A DNA stretch of 7,798 nt from Limnohabitans sp. (GCA_021731425.1 JAKFXJ010000019.1:1-7798); one strand, 5' to 3'; positions 1 to 6,752 are shown, counted from the first letter of the stretch. The notes: generated by a model from the letters alone, not told the origin. Numbers and translations are program-made.

Positions 1-1
1 G

Positions 2-2035
2 TCCACCCGCATCGGCATCACCGATGGCCTGGAAAAGGCCAACAACGACGCATCGGTCAAAGCCATCGTCATCACAGGCGCTGGCAAAGCGTTTTCCGGC
101 GGCGCTGACATCCGTGAATTCGGCTCGCCCAAGGCGATCCAGGAACCCAATTTGCTCAGCGTCATCCGCTCGTGCGAAAACTCGGCCAAGCCCGTTGTGG
201 CTGCCATTCACTCGGTGGCCATGGGCGGCGGTCTGGAGTTGGCTTTGGGTTGCCACTACCGCATTGCATCTCCCGGCACCAGCGTGGCGCTGCCCGAAGT
301 CAAGCTGGGCTTGATTCCCGGCGCAGGTGGCACGCAGCGCCTGCCCCTCGTGATCGGTGTGGAGCCCACGCTCAACATGATCGTCAGCGGTGAAGCCATC
401 AAGAGCGAAATGCTGGCCATGTTGCCCGGCCAAAAACTGTTCGATGCGATGGCCAAATCGCCTGAGAGCTTGGCCGAAGAAGCCTTGGCATTGGCTCGCA
501 AAGTGGCCGCAGCCCACGCCGATGGCAGCCCGCTGCCCTTGGTGCGTAACCTGCCTTGTAAGCATGCCCAAGGTGATGCTTACTTCCAGTTTGCGCGCAA
601 CATGGCCAAAGGCATGGCGAAAAACCTGCCCGCGCCGGTCAAGTGTGTGGACGCGGTCGAAGCCGCCACCAAGAAGAAGTTTGAAGACGGCATGGTCTTC
701 GAGCGTGACATCTTCATGAACCTGATGCTCACGCCCGAGAGCCGTGCACTGCGCCACATTTTCATGGCCGACCGTGCGGCTTCCAAAATTGCCGACGTGC
801 CCGAAGACACCCCCAAGCGCGAGATCAAATCCGTGGCCGTCATTGGCGCGGGCACCATGGGCGGCGGCATCTCCATGAACTTCTTGAACGCGGGCATCCC
901 GGTCAAGATGCTGGAGATGAAGCAAGACGCGCTGGACCGCGGAGTGGCCACCATCCGCAAGAACTACGAAGCGCAGGTCAAAAAAGGCAAGCTCAAACAA
1001 GAAAAATACGACGAGCGCATGGCGTTGCTGAGCACCACGCTGAGCTACGAAGAGATCGGCCAGGCCGACCTGGTGATCGAAGCGGTGTTCGAAGAAATGG
1101 GCGTCAAAGAAGCCGTCTTCAAGAAGCTCGACGAAGTGATGAAGCCCGGCGCGATTTTGGCGTCCAACACCTCCACCTTGGATGTGAACAAGATCGCCAG
1201 CTTCACCAAGCGTCCACAAGACGTGGTGGGCATGCACTTCTTCAGCCCCGCCAACGTGATGAAGCTGCTCGAAGTGGTGCGTGGCGCCCAAACCGGCAAA
1301 GACGTCATGGCCACCGTGATGGCCATCGGCAAGAAGATCAAAAAGACCTCGGTGGTCTCGGGCGTCTGTGATGGCTTTATCGGCAACCGCATGATCGAGC
1401 AGTACAGCCGCCAAGCTGGCTTTTTGATCGAAGAAGGCTGCACCCCCGCACAAGTTGACAAAGCCGTTGAGAAATTTGGCTTCGCCATGGGCCCCTTCCG
1501 CATGGGCGACTTGGCGGGCAACGACATTGGCTGGGCGATCCGCAAGCGTCGCTACACCGAAAAGCCCGACCTCAAGTACAGCAAAACTGCTGACTTGCTG
1601 TGCGAGATGGGCCGTTACGGTCAAAAGACCGGCGCAGGTTGGTACGACTACCAAGCCGGCAAGCGCGACGCGATCCCCAGCCCTGTGGTGGTCGAAATGA
1701 TCGAGAAGCACCGCGCTGCACAAGGCATCACGGCCCGCAAGATTTCCGACGAAGAAATCGTGCAGCGCTTGGTGTATTCGCTGATCAATGAAGCCTGCCA
1801 CATCCTGGAAGAGGGCATTGCCAGCAAGGCCAGCGACATCGACATGGTCTACATCACCGGTTACGGCTTCCCGTTCTGGCGCGGTGGCCCCATGAACTAC
1901 GCCGACACCGTTGGCCTGTTCAATGTGGCCGAAGCCATGAAGCGCTTTGCCAAGAACCCGCACGACGACGCCCAATTCTGGCAACCCGCGCCTTTGCTGG
2001 CTCGTTTGGTGGCCGAAGGCAAGACATTCAACTGA
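2..2035 (+). CDS. Bifunctional enoyl-CoA hydratase / 3-hydroxyacyl-CoA dehydrogenase (FadB / MFE-1 type), 5' partial
   Basis: It hydrates trans-2-enoyl-CoA and then oxidises (S)-3-hydroxyacyl-CoA to 3-ketoacyl-CoA with NAD+, the two middle steps of beta-oxidation, in the cytosol. The reading frame is open from base 2, so the N-terminus is cut off by the window; 677 residues are visible and I estimate 25-40 are missing against the ~700-730 aa family. Numbering here is of visible residues. A crotonase domain covers about 1-170: SGGAD at 32-36 and GGG at 75-77 form the oxyanion region, and Glu79 and Glu99 have the 20-residue spacing of the two catalytic glutamates in rat hydratase. A linker follows, then the NAD-binding domain with GAGTMGGG at 282-289. 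Catalytic Ser391, His412 (HFFSPAN), Glu424 and Asn462 are all present. C-terminal 3HCDH domains follow, ending with a YGFPFWRGGP segment near 621-630. The pattern is closer to peroxisomal MFE-1 than to E. coli FadB. The thiolase gene follows after 59 bases. Family assignment is secure; chain-length preference is unknown. Confidence 0.95.
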   Translation, partial: STRIGITDGLEKANNDASVKAIVITGAGKAFSGGADIREFGSPKAIQEPNLLSVIRSCENSAKPVVAAIHSVAMGGGLELALGCHYRIASPGTSVALPEVKLGLIPGAGGTQRLPLVIGVEPTLNMIVSGEAIKSEMLAMLPGQKLFDAMAKSPESLAEEALALARKVAAAHADGSPLPLVRNLPCKHAQGDAYFQFARNMAKGMAKNLPAPVKCVDAVEAATKKKFEDGMVFERDIFMNLMLTPESRALRHIFMADRAASKIADVPEDTPKREIKSVAVIGAGTMGGGISMNFLNAGIPVKMLEMKQDALDRGVATIRKNYEAQVKKGKLKQEKYDERMALLSTTLSYEEIGQADLVIEAVFEEMGVKEAVFKKLDEVMKPGAILASNTSTLDVNKIASFTKRPQDVVGMHFFSPANVMKLLEVVRGAQTGKDVMATVMAIGKKIKKTSVVSGVCDGFIGNRMIEQYSRQAGFLIEEGCTPAQVDKAVEKFGFAMGPFRMGDLAGNDIGWAIRKRRYTEKPDLKYSKTADLLCEMGRYGQKTGAGWYDYQAGKRDAIPSPVVVEMIEKHRAAQGITARKISDEEIVQRLVYSLINEACHILEEGIASKASDIDMVYITGYGFPFWRGGPMNYADTVGLFNVAEAMKRFAKNPHDDAQFWQPAPLLARLVAEGKTFN

Positions 2036-2052
2036 TTTTTTAAATTTTTGGC

Positions 2053-2076
2053 GGGACAGACTTTCTGTTCTGTCCC
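2053..2076 (+). repeat. 8-bp inverted repeat (hairpin) between hydratase/dehydrogenase and thiolase genes
   Basis: GGGACAGA at 2053-2060 is perfectly complementary to TCTGTCCC at 2069-2076, with an 8-base loop. TCTGT occurs twice in tandem (2064-2068 and 2069-2073), so a shorter 5-bp stem with a 3-base loop using the first copy is also possible. The repeat follows an AT-rich run, T6A3T5, at 2036-2049 and ends 8 bases before the Shine-Dalgarno sequence of the thiolase gene. No T-tract follows the hairpin on either strand, so it is not a canonical terminator. A role in mRNA processing or stability is inference. Confidence 0.6.
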
Positions 2077-2094
2077 CCACTTGAAAGGACCATC

Positions 2095-3270
2095 ATGACG
2101 AATGCTGTCATCGTTTCTACCGCACGCACCCCGCTGGCCAAGAGCTGGAAGGGCGCTTTCAACATGACCCACGGCGCCACTTTGGGCGGCCACGCGGTGC
2201 AACACGCTGTGGCCCGCGCAGGCATTGATGCCGCCGAGGTCGAAGACGTGATCATGGGCTGCGCCAGCCCCGAGGGCGCCACCGGCGCCAACATCGCCCG
2301 TCAAATTGCCCTCAAGGCCGGTTTGCCCATCTCGGTGTCGGGCATGACCGTGAACCGTTTTTGCTCTTCTGGCTTGCAAACCATTGCCTTGGCCGCCCAG
2401 CGCATCATCGCGGGTGAAGGTCAGGTTTATGTGGCCGGTGGTGTGGAGAGCATCTCTTGCGTCCAGCAAGAAATGAACACCCACATGATGCAAGACTTGG
2501 CGCTGGCCAAGATGAAGCCCGAGATCTACTGGAACATGTTGCAAACCGCCGAACAAGTGGCCAAACGCTACAAAATCGGCCGTGATGTGATGGACGCTTA
2601 TGGTGCGGCCAGCCAACAAAAAGCCTGTGCCGCGCAAGCCGCCGGGTTGTTCAGCGACGAAATCGCCCCCATCACCGTGACCCAAGGTGTGATCGACAAA
2701 GTCATGGGCATGACCACCAAACAAGTGACCGTGAGCGTGGACGAAGGCCTGCGTGAAGGCACCACGGTTGAGGCCATCAGCGGCTTGCGCTCGGCTTTGC
2801 CCGGTGGCTTGGTCACGGCAGGCAATGCCAGCCAGTTCTCCGACGGCGCAGGCGCTTGTGTGCTGATGGACGAAAAACTGGCCGAGCAGCGCGGCTTGAA
2901 GCCCATGGGCCGATTCCTGGGCTTTGCCGTGGCCGGTTGTGAGCCCGATGAAATGGGCATTGGCCCCGTGTACGCCGTGCCCAAGGCTTTGGCGCGTCTG
3001 GGCCTCACTGTGAACGACATCGATCTGTGGGAACTGAACGAAGCCTTTGCCGTGCAGGTGCTGTACTGCCGCGACAAGCTGGGCATTCCGGCCGATCGCC
3101 TGAACGTCAACGGCGGCGCGATCGCCGTGGGCCACCCCTACGGTGTGTCGGGCCAGCGCCTCACGGGCCATGCCCTGATCGAAGGCAAGCGCCGTGGTGC
3201 CAAGCGCGTGGCGGTGACCATGTGCATTGGCGGCGGCATGGGTGCTTGCGGCATTTTTGAAGTGCTGTGA
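2095..3270 (+). CDS. Thiolase (acetyl-CoA C-acyltransferase, FadA-like)
   Basis: It cleaves 3-ketoacyl-CoA with CoA to give acetyl-CoA and a shortened acyl-CoA, the last step of beta-oxidation; the reverse condensation is also possible in this family. The protein has 391 residues, the usual length of a bacterial thiolase. The N-terminal half carries the nucleophile Cys90 in NRFCSSG. The C-terminal half carries NEAFA at 315-319, His347 in GHPYG (346-350), and the second active-site cysteine Cys377 in CIGGGMG. The start at ATG 2095 is fixed by AAGGA at 2085-2089, five bases upstream, and by the conserved opening (VIVSTARTP). The gene follows the hydratase/dehydrogenase gene in the classical fadB-fadA order, and the two products probably cooperate as separate polypeptides. 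It is followed by a terminator-like structure. All catalytic residues are intact. Degradative versus biosynthetic use cannot be fixed by sequence alone, but the neighbours favour degradation. Confidence 0.95.
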   Translation: MTNAVIVSTARTPLAKSWKGAFNMTHGATLGGHAVQHAVARAGIDAAEVEDVIMGCASPEGATGANIARQIALKAGLPISVSGMTVNRFCSSGLQTIALAAQRIIAGEGQVYVAGGVESISCVQQEMNTHMMQDLALAKMKPEIYWNMLQTAEQVAKRYKIGRDVMDAYGAASQQKACAAQAAGLFSDEIAPITVTQGVIDKVMGMTTKQVTVSVDEGLREGTTVEAISGLRSALPGGLVTAGNASQFSDGAGACVLMDEKLAEQRGLKPMGRFLGFAVAGCEPDEMGIGPVYAVPKALARLGLTVNDIDLWELNEAFAVQVLYCRDKLGIPADRLNVNGGAIAVGHPYGVSGQRLTGHALIEGKRRGAKRVAVTMCIGGGMGACGIFEVL

Positions 3271-3271
3271 T

Positions 3272-3320
3272 GCACAAGCGCGTTGACGTCTGATCAACGC
3301 GAAGGGCGGCTGGCTTGTGC
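3272..3320 (+). repeat. Long-range 8-base complementary pair flanking a hairpin
   Basis: GCACAAGC at 3272-3279 is the exact reverse complement of GCTTGTGC at 3313-3320. The right copy lies in the apical part of the terminator hairpin (3302-3331), and the left copy begins two bases after the thiolase stop codon. Pairing of the two would open the top of the terminator hairpin. If the terminator's basal stem also formed, the result would be a pseudoknot. The complementarity is seen directly; a regulatory role is inference. Confidence 0.5.
3279..3301 (+). repeat. 8-bp inverted repeat (hairpin) upstream of the terminator
   Basis: CGCGTTGA at 3279-3286 pairs perfectly with TCAACGCG at 3294-3301 around a 7-base loop. 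It lies immediately 5' of the terminator hairpin and shares base 3279 with the left segment of the long-range pair. No T-tract follows it directly, so alone it is not a terminator. It could protect the 3' end of the hydratase/dehydrogenase-thiolase mRNA or help the following hairpin to fold. Confidence 0.6.
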
Positions 3321-3335
3321 CTGCCGCCTTTTTTT
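3302..3335 (+). terminator. Rho-independent terminator after the thiolase gene
   Basis: GGCGGC at 3305-3310 pairs with GCCGCC at 3323-3328. The stem extends outward by a G-T and two A-T pairs (3302-3304 with 3329-3331) and inward, past a T-T mismatch, by GGC/GCC closing a TTGT tetraloop. Seven T residues follow at 3329-3335, partly shared with the stem. This is a strong canonical layout for the + strand. It separates the fadB/fadA-like pair from the acyl-CoA dehydrogenase run, yet ends only 15 bases before that gene's first possible start codon. Confidence 0.85.
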
Positions 3336-3350
3336 ATGTTTTGAATCTGG

Positions 3351-5174
3351 ATGAGTGTCATGAGCCTGCGTCCCACCGTTGATTTTTTGCTGCACGACTG
3401 GCTGAAAGTCGAAAGCCTGCAAAGCCGCGAGCGCTTTGCCGACCACTCGCGTGAAACCTTTGACGCGGTGCTCGACACCTGCGAGCGCATCGCCCGCGAA
3501 AAATACGCCCCCTTCAACCGCCTGGTGGACACCCAAGAGCCGCACTTTGACGGCGAAAAAGTCATCCTGCCGCAGGCCACACACGATGCCTACAAGGCCT
3601 ACGCCGAGTCGGGCATGCTCAGCGCCGCACAAGACTACGAGATCGGCGGCATGCAGCTGCCCTACACGGTCGAAGCCGCCGCCAACGCGTTTTTTGCCAT
3701 GGCCTCGGTCAGCATTGGCTCGGGCATGCTGACCAGCGGCAACGCCAATTTGCTCATGGTGCACGGCACCGATTTGCAAAAGCAGGTGTTTGCGGCCAAC
3801 GAATTTTCTGGACGCTTCTCTGGAACCATGTGCCTGTCTGAACCCCAAGCGGGCTCGTCGCTCAGCGATGTGACGACCCGCGCCACGCCCGATGGCGAGG
3901 GCTTTGAATCTGACGCTTTAGGGGCGCGTTACCGCCTCAAGGGCAACAAGATGTGGATTTCTTCGGGCGAGCATGAACTGAGTGAGAACATCATCCATTT
4001 GGTGCTGGCCAAGATCCCCGACGCGAACGGCCAGTTGGTGCCGGGCGTCAAAGGCATTTCGCTCTTCATCGTGCCCAAAAAGATGGTGGACACGAATGGA
4101 CAGCTGACGGGCGAGCGCAACGATGTGGCGTTGGCGGGCCTGAACCACAAATGCGGCTGGCGCGGCACCACCAACACCCTGTTGAACTTTGGCGAGGGCA
4201 AGTACCCCATCCGAGGAGATACCGGAGCCATTGGGTATTTGGTTGGCAAACCCGGCGAAGGCCTGCGCTGCATGTTCCACATGATGAACGAGGCCCGCAT
4301 CGGTGTGGGCATGGCTGCCACCATGCTCGGCATGGCCGGTTACTACGCCAGCCTGGACTACGCCAAAAACCGTCCGCAAGGCCGTCCAACCGGGGCAGGG
4401 GGCAAAGACGCGAGTCAGCCCCAAGTGCGCATCATCGAACACGCCGACATCAAGCGCATGCTCTTGGCCCAAAAGTCATACAGCGAAGGCGCTTTGGCAC
4501 TGGCCTTGTACTGCGCCCGTCTGGTCGACGAACAGCACACCGGCACAGCTGAAGACGCGGATGTGGCGCGTTTGCTGCTCGAAGTGCTGACGCCCATCGT
4601 TAAGAGTTTTCCGAGTGAGTGGTGCTTGGAAGCCAACAGCCTGGCCATCCAGATTCATGGCGGGTATGGCTACACACGCGATTTTCCGGTGGAGCAGTAC
4701 TGGCGCGACAACCGCCTGAACATGATCCATGAGGGCACCCACGGCATTCAGGCCATGGACCTGCTGGGCCGCAAGGTGCTCATGGAAAATGGCCGCGGCC
4801 TGCAACTCTTGGCCGAGCGCATGCTGGCCACAGCCGCCAACGCCGAGACCCATTGGGCCCCCGAAGCGGCCGCTTTGCGTGATGCCTTGAAACAAGTGGG
4901 CCAAGCCACCCAACAAGCTTGGGCCGGAGCCCAGCCTGCCGAGGCTCTGGCCAACGCCGTGCCGTATTTGCAGGCCTTTGGCCACACGGTGATCGCCTGG
5001 ATCTGGCTGGACGTGGCCAACAGCCTGGGTGAAGACAACAGCCCCGCAGCCCAGGGCCGCCGCGCTGCTTGCCGCTATTTCTTCCGCTATGAGTTGCCCA
5101 AAATTGGCGCGTGGCTGAATGTGGTTTGCAGCCGCGATCCCACTTGTGCCGACTTGCCCGAAGAGGCCTTCTGA
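3351..5174 (+). CDS. Long-form acyl-CoA dehydrogenase (~600 aa, DmdC-like class)
   Basis: This FAD enzyme oxidises an acyl-CoA to the trans-2-enoyl-CoA and passes electrons to ETF, opening the beta-oxidation cycle. At 607 residues it is much longer than ordinary ~380-aa acyl-CoA dehydrogenases. Domains in order: a short N-terminal extension (about 1-40), alpha-helical N domain (to ~155), beta domain starting at GTMCLSEPQAGSS (158-170) with WISSGEH (202-208), C-terminal helical domain (~300-470) and the extra C-terminal domain (~475-600) typical of this class. The likely catalytic base is Glu461 in IHEGTHGIQAMDLLGRK, and IHGGYGYT at 435-442 is the usual FAD-contact motif. An in-frame stop at 3342 limits the start to ATG 3351 or ATG 3360; the second has a better placed GGA. 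The class includes 3-methylmercaptopropionyl-CoA dehydrogenase (DmdC) and many uncharacterised homologues. No DMSP genes are visible, so I do not call it dmdC. Family is secure, substrate unknown. Confidence 0.93.
   Translation: MSVMSLRPTVDFLLHDWLKVESLQSRERFADHSRETFDAVLDTCERIAREKYAPFNRLVDTQEPHFDGEKVILPQATHDAYKAYAESGMLSAAQDYEIGGMQLPYTVEAAANAFFAMASVSIGSGMLTSGNANLLMVHGTDLQKQVFAANEFSGRFSGTMCLSEPQAGSSLSDVTTRATPDGEGFESDALGARYRLKGNKMWISSGEHELSENIIHLVLAKIPDANGQLVPGVKGISLFIVPKKMVDTNGQLTGERNDVALAGLNHKCGWRGTTNTLLNFGEGKYPIRGDTGAIGYLVGKPGEGLRCMFHMMNEARIGVGMAATMLGMAGYYASLDYAKNRPQGRPTGAGGKDASQPQVRIIEHADIKRMLLAQKSYSEGALALALYCARLVDEQHTGTAEDADVARLLLEVLTPIVKSFPSEWCLEANSLAIQIHGGYGYTRDFPVEQYWRDNRLNMIHEGTHGIQAMDLLGRKVLMENGRGLQLLAERMLATAANAETHWAPEAAALRDALKQVGQATQQAWAGAQPAEALANAVPYLQAFGHTVIAWIWLDVANSLGEDNSPAAQGRRAACRYFFRYELPKIGAWLNVVCSRDPTCADLPEEAF
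5161..5166 (+). promoter_or_regulatory. Shine-Dalgarno deciding the Dabb start
   Basis: AAGAGG lies inside the last codons of the acyl-CoA dehydrogenase gene, seven bases before ATG 5174. It supports ATG 5174 over in-frame upstream codons, which would extend the protein into a sequence unlike the family and overlap the upstream gene by more than 60 bases. Confidence 0.65.
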
Positions 5175-5479
5175 TGATCCGTCACATCGTCATGTGGAAT
5201 TTGAAGGACCACGCCGAAGGGGCCGACAAATCGACCAACCTCGAAAAGGCGAAAAAGCTGCTGCTGTCGTGCGCTCAAGTCGTGCCCGGTATTCGCGCTT
5301 TTGAGGTCGCCACTGCAACGCCTGGCATGGACTGCACGAATGATTTGGTGCTCCACATGCTGCTCGATGACGCGCAGGTGCTAGCGGCGTACCAGAATCA
5401 CCCGGATCATCTGGCCATCAAACCTTTCATGAAGGCGGTTGTGCAAGAGCGCCGCTGCATGGATTTCATCGTCGAATAA
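5174..5479 (+). CDS. Dabb-domain (stress-responsive alpha/beta barrel) protein
   Basis: This small cytosolic protein has 101 residues, the usual size for a single Dabb (dimeric alpha/beta barrel, ferredoxin-like) domain. It opens with the family's typical strand (MIRHIVMWNLK), has a helix rich in Lys and Leu around 20-33, a VPGIRAFEV strand near 37-45, and the hallmark YQNHPDH at 73-79 before a final strand (CMDFIVE). Dabb proteins are dimers that can bind small hydrophobic ligands. A few act as cyclases, such as plant olivetolic acid cyclase, but most bacterial members have no known function. The start ATG overlaps the stop of the acyl-CoA dehydrogenase gene by one base (TGATG), so translation is probably coupled. 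The SDR gene follows after 12 bases. This position suggests a metabolic role in the same pathway rather than a general stress role, but that is inference. Confidence 0.88.
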   Translation: MIRHIVMWNLKDHAEGADKSTNLEKAKKLLLSCAQVVPGIRAFEVATATPGMDCTNDLVLHMLLDDAQVLAAYQNHPDHLAIKPFMKAVVQERRCMDFIVE

Positions 5480-5491
5480 CAGGAGTACAAG

Positions 5492-6283
5492 ATGGCACGC
5501 ACCGTTCAACAACTTTTTGACCTCACGGGCCAAGTCGCTCTGGTCACAGGCGGCTCACGCGGTCTGGGTCTGCAAATGGCCCATGCCCTGGGTGAGGCTG
5601 GCGCCAAGATCATGCTCAGCTCCCGCAAAGCGGCCGACCTCGAAGAAGCCGCCGCCGAGTTGCAAGCCGCAGGCATCGATGCCCGATGGATCGCTGCCGA
5701 CTGCGGCAAAGAAGAAGACATCCGCCGTTTGGCTGCTGAAACCATGGAGCGCATGGGGCCCATCGACATCTTGGTCAACAACGCGGGGGCCACTTGGGGC
5801 GCTCCGGCCGAAGACCATCCTGTTGAGGCCTGGGACAAGGTGATGAACCTCAACGTACGGGGCTATTTCATCTTGTCGCAAGAAGTGGCCAAGCACAGCT
5901 TCATTCCGCGCGGCAAGGGCCGCATCATCAACATCGCCTCGATTGCCGGTCTGGCGGGCAACCCGTCTGAGATGAAGACCATCGCTTACAACACCTCCAA
6001 AGGTGCAGTGATCAATTTCACACGCGCCCTGGCGGGCGAGTGGGGCGAGCATGGCATCACCGTGAACGCGATTTGCCCGGGCTTTTTCCCCAGCAAAATG
6101 ACCTATGGCCTGCTGGAAAAGCTGGGGGCCGACAAGATGGCCGCGGGCGCTCCGCTGCGCCGCTTGGGCGATGACGAGGACTTGAAGGGACTGGCCGTGT
6201 TGTTCGCCTCGGATGCGGGCAAACACATCACGGGCCAATGGCTGGCCGTGGACGGTGGCGTGAGTGCCATCATCGGCGGCTGA
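5492..6283 (+). CDS. Classical short-chain dehydrogenase/reductase (SDR)
   Basis: An NAD(P)(H)-dependent oxidoreductase of the classical SDR family, acting on a hydroxyl/carbonyl pair in the cytosol. It has 263 residues. The cofactor motif TGGSRGLG is at 19-26, Asp70 is placed to contact adenine, and NNAG is at 96-99. The catalytic tetrad Asn121, Ser150, Tyr166 and Lys170 is complete (YNTSK). The CPGF segment at 195-198 and the C-terminal GQWLAVDGG at 248-256 are typical. Arg45 after the second strand (SSRK) suggests NADP(H) preference, which is inference. AGGAG at 5481-5485, six bases before the ATG, fixes the start. It sits 12 bases after the Dabb gene and 20 bases before the hotdog gene, so it is probably cotranscribed. 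It could be a 3-ketoacyl-CoA reductase or act on another hydroxy-acyl or alcohol intermediate; sequence alone does not decide. Confidence 0.93.
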   Translation: MARTVQQLFDLTGQVALVTGGSRGLGLQMAHALGEAGAKIMLSSRKAADLEEAAAELQAAGIDARWIAADCGKEEDIRRLAAETMERMGPIDILVNNAGATWGAPAEDHPVEAWDKVMNLNVRGYFILSQEVAKHSFIPRGKGRIINIASIAGLAGNPSEMKTIAYNTSKGAVINFTRALAGEWGEHGITVNAICPGFFPSKMTYGLLEKLGADKMAAGAPLRRLGDDEDLKGLAVLFASDAGKHITGQWLAVDGGVSAIIGG

Positions 6284-6303
6284 GACCCATTTTGAGTCTG
6301 GAC

Positions 6304-6726
6304 ATGAGCATTCCTTTTGGCGCCCACATCCCCTTTGTTGAGCATTTGGGCTTTTCGCTCGAGACATTCGAGGGCGGTGAGTCCGAGCTGCATTTCGCGC
6401 CACGGCCCGAACACCTGAACTCCTTCGACGTCACCCATGGCGGCGCGGTCATGACCTTTCTCGATGTCATCATGGCCACCGCTGCACGCAGTGTTGACCC
6501 GATCATGGGGGTGGTCACCATCGAGATGAAAACCACCTTCATGCGCCCGGCCCAAGTGCCTGCCGGACAGCATCTGGTTGGCAAAGGCCATTTGAAACAC
6601 CGCACACGCAGCATGGCGTTCACCGAGGGCAGCGTGTTCGATGCCCAAGGCCAGCTGTGTGCGCACGCCACCGGCACGTTCAAGTACGTGAGCCGCCGCG
6701 AAAAACCATCCATTTCAACCGACTAA
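6304..6726 (+). CDS. PaaI-type hotdog-fold acyl-CoA thioesterase
   Basis: Probably hydrolyses an acyl-CoA to free acid and CoA, relieving CoA trapping or releasing an end product. It has 140 residues, the normal size of a single hotdog domain that works as a dimer or tetramer. The central signature is visible: Asn39, then THGGAVMTFLD at 44-54 with HGG at 45-47 and Asp54, the residues that shape the PaaI active site. The strand VVTIEMKTTFMRPA at 70-83 and a TGTFKYV end near 123-129 also fit. I chose ATG 6304, 20 bases after the SDR stop, but its Shine-Dalgarno is weak. An in-frame TTG at 6292 would add four residues (MSLD). Longer in-frame starts would overlap the SDR gene and give an Arg-rich leader unlike the family. 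Thioesterase activity is inferred from the family; the acyl group is unknown. Confidence 0.88.
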   Translation: MSIPFGAHIPFVEHLGFSLETFEGGESELHFAPRPEHLNSFDVTHGGAVMTFLDVIMATAARSVDPIMGVVTIEMKTTFMRPAQVPAGQHLVGKGHLKHRTRSMAFTEGSVFDAQGQLCAHATGTFKYVSRREKPSISTD

Positions 6727-6742
6727 CCCCTACATACCGTCT

Positions 6743-6747
6743 GGAGA
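6743..6747 (+). promoter_or_regulatory. Shine-Dalgarno deciding the MDR start
   Basis: GGAGA lies five bases before ATG 6753. It supports this start over an in-frame ATG at 6657, which would overlap the hotdog gene by 70 bases and add a 32-residue basic leader with no family resemblance. Confidence 0.65.
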
Positions 6748-6752
6748 CCTTC

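Noticed and set aside
2036..2049. AT-rich run T6A3T5 as a promoter for the thiolase gene
   Set aside because: TAAATT at 2041-2046 matches a -10 box at only four of six positions, and there is no acceptable -35 at the right spacing.
3132..3146. GHPYG in the thiolase, in place of the more familiar GHPLG, as a possible active-site change
   Set aside because: The residue after the proline varies in the family; the histidine and both catalytic cysteines are intact.
3283..3288. TTGACG resembling a -35 box before the acyl-CoA dehydrogenase gene
   Set aside because: It lies in the stem and loop of a perfect hairpin, and the region 16-18 bases downstream is GC-rich with no -10 match.
1897..3297. Long open frame (466 codons) on the minus strand opposite the thiolase gene
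   Set aside because: Its translation is rich in His, Gly and Ala with no recognisable motif, and it is the mirror of a GC-rich, strongly coding + strand. The thiolase has all catalytic residues, so this is a shadow.
3335..3340. TATGTT as a -10 box for a near-leaderless acyl-CoA dehydrogenase transcript
   Set aside because: Only four of six positions match and no convincing -35 lies 16-18 bases upstream; it is more simply the tail of the terminator.
5111..5173. Upstream extension of the Dabb protein
   Set aside because: It would overlap the acyl-CoA dehydrogenase gene out of frame and add residues unlike the family; ATG 5174 has a good Shine-Dalgarno and gives the standard length.
3351..5174. 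Naming the acyl-CoA dehydrogenase dmdC and proposing DMSP degradation
   Set aside because: The length and C-terminal domain fit the class, but no DmdA, DmdB or DmdD homologue is visible and the class contains many other enzymes.
5555..6403. Open frame of 282 codons on the minus strand opposite the SDR gene
   Set aside because: Low-complexity shadow translation with no domain signature; the SDR on the + strand has a full catalytic tetrad and a good ribosome-binding site.
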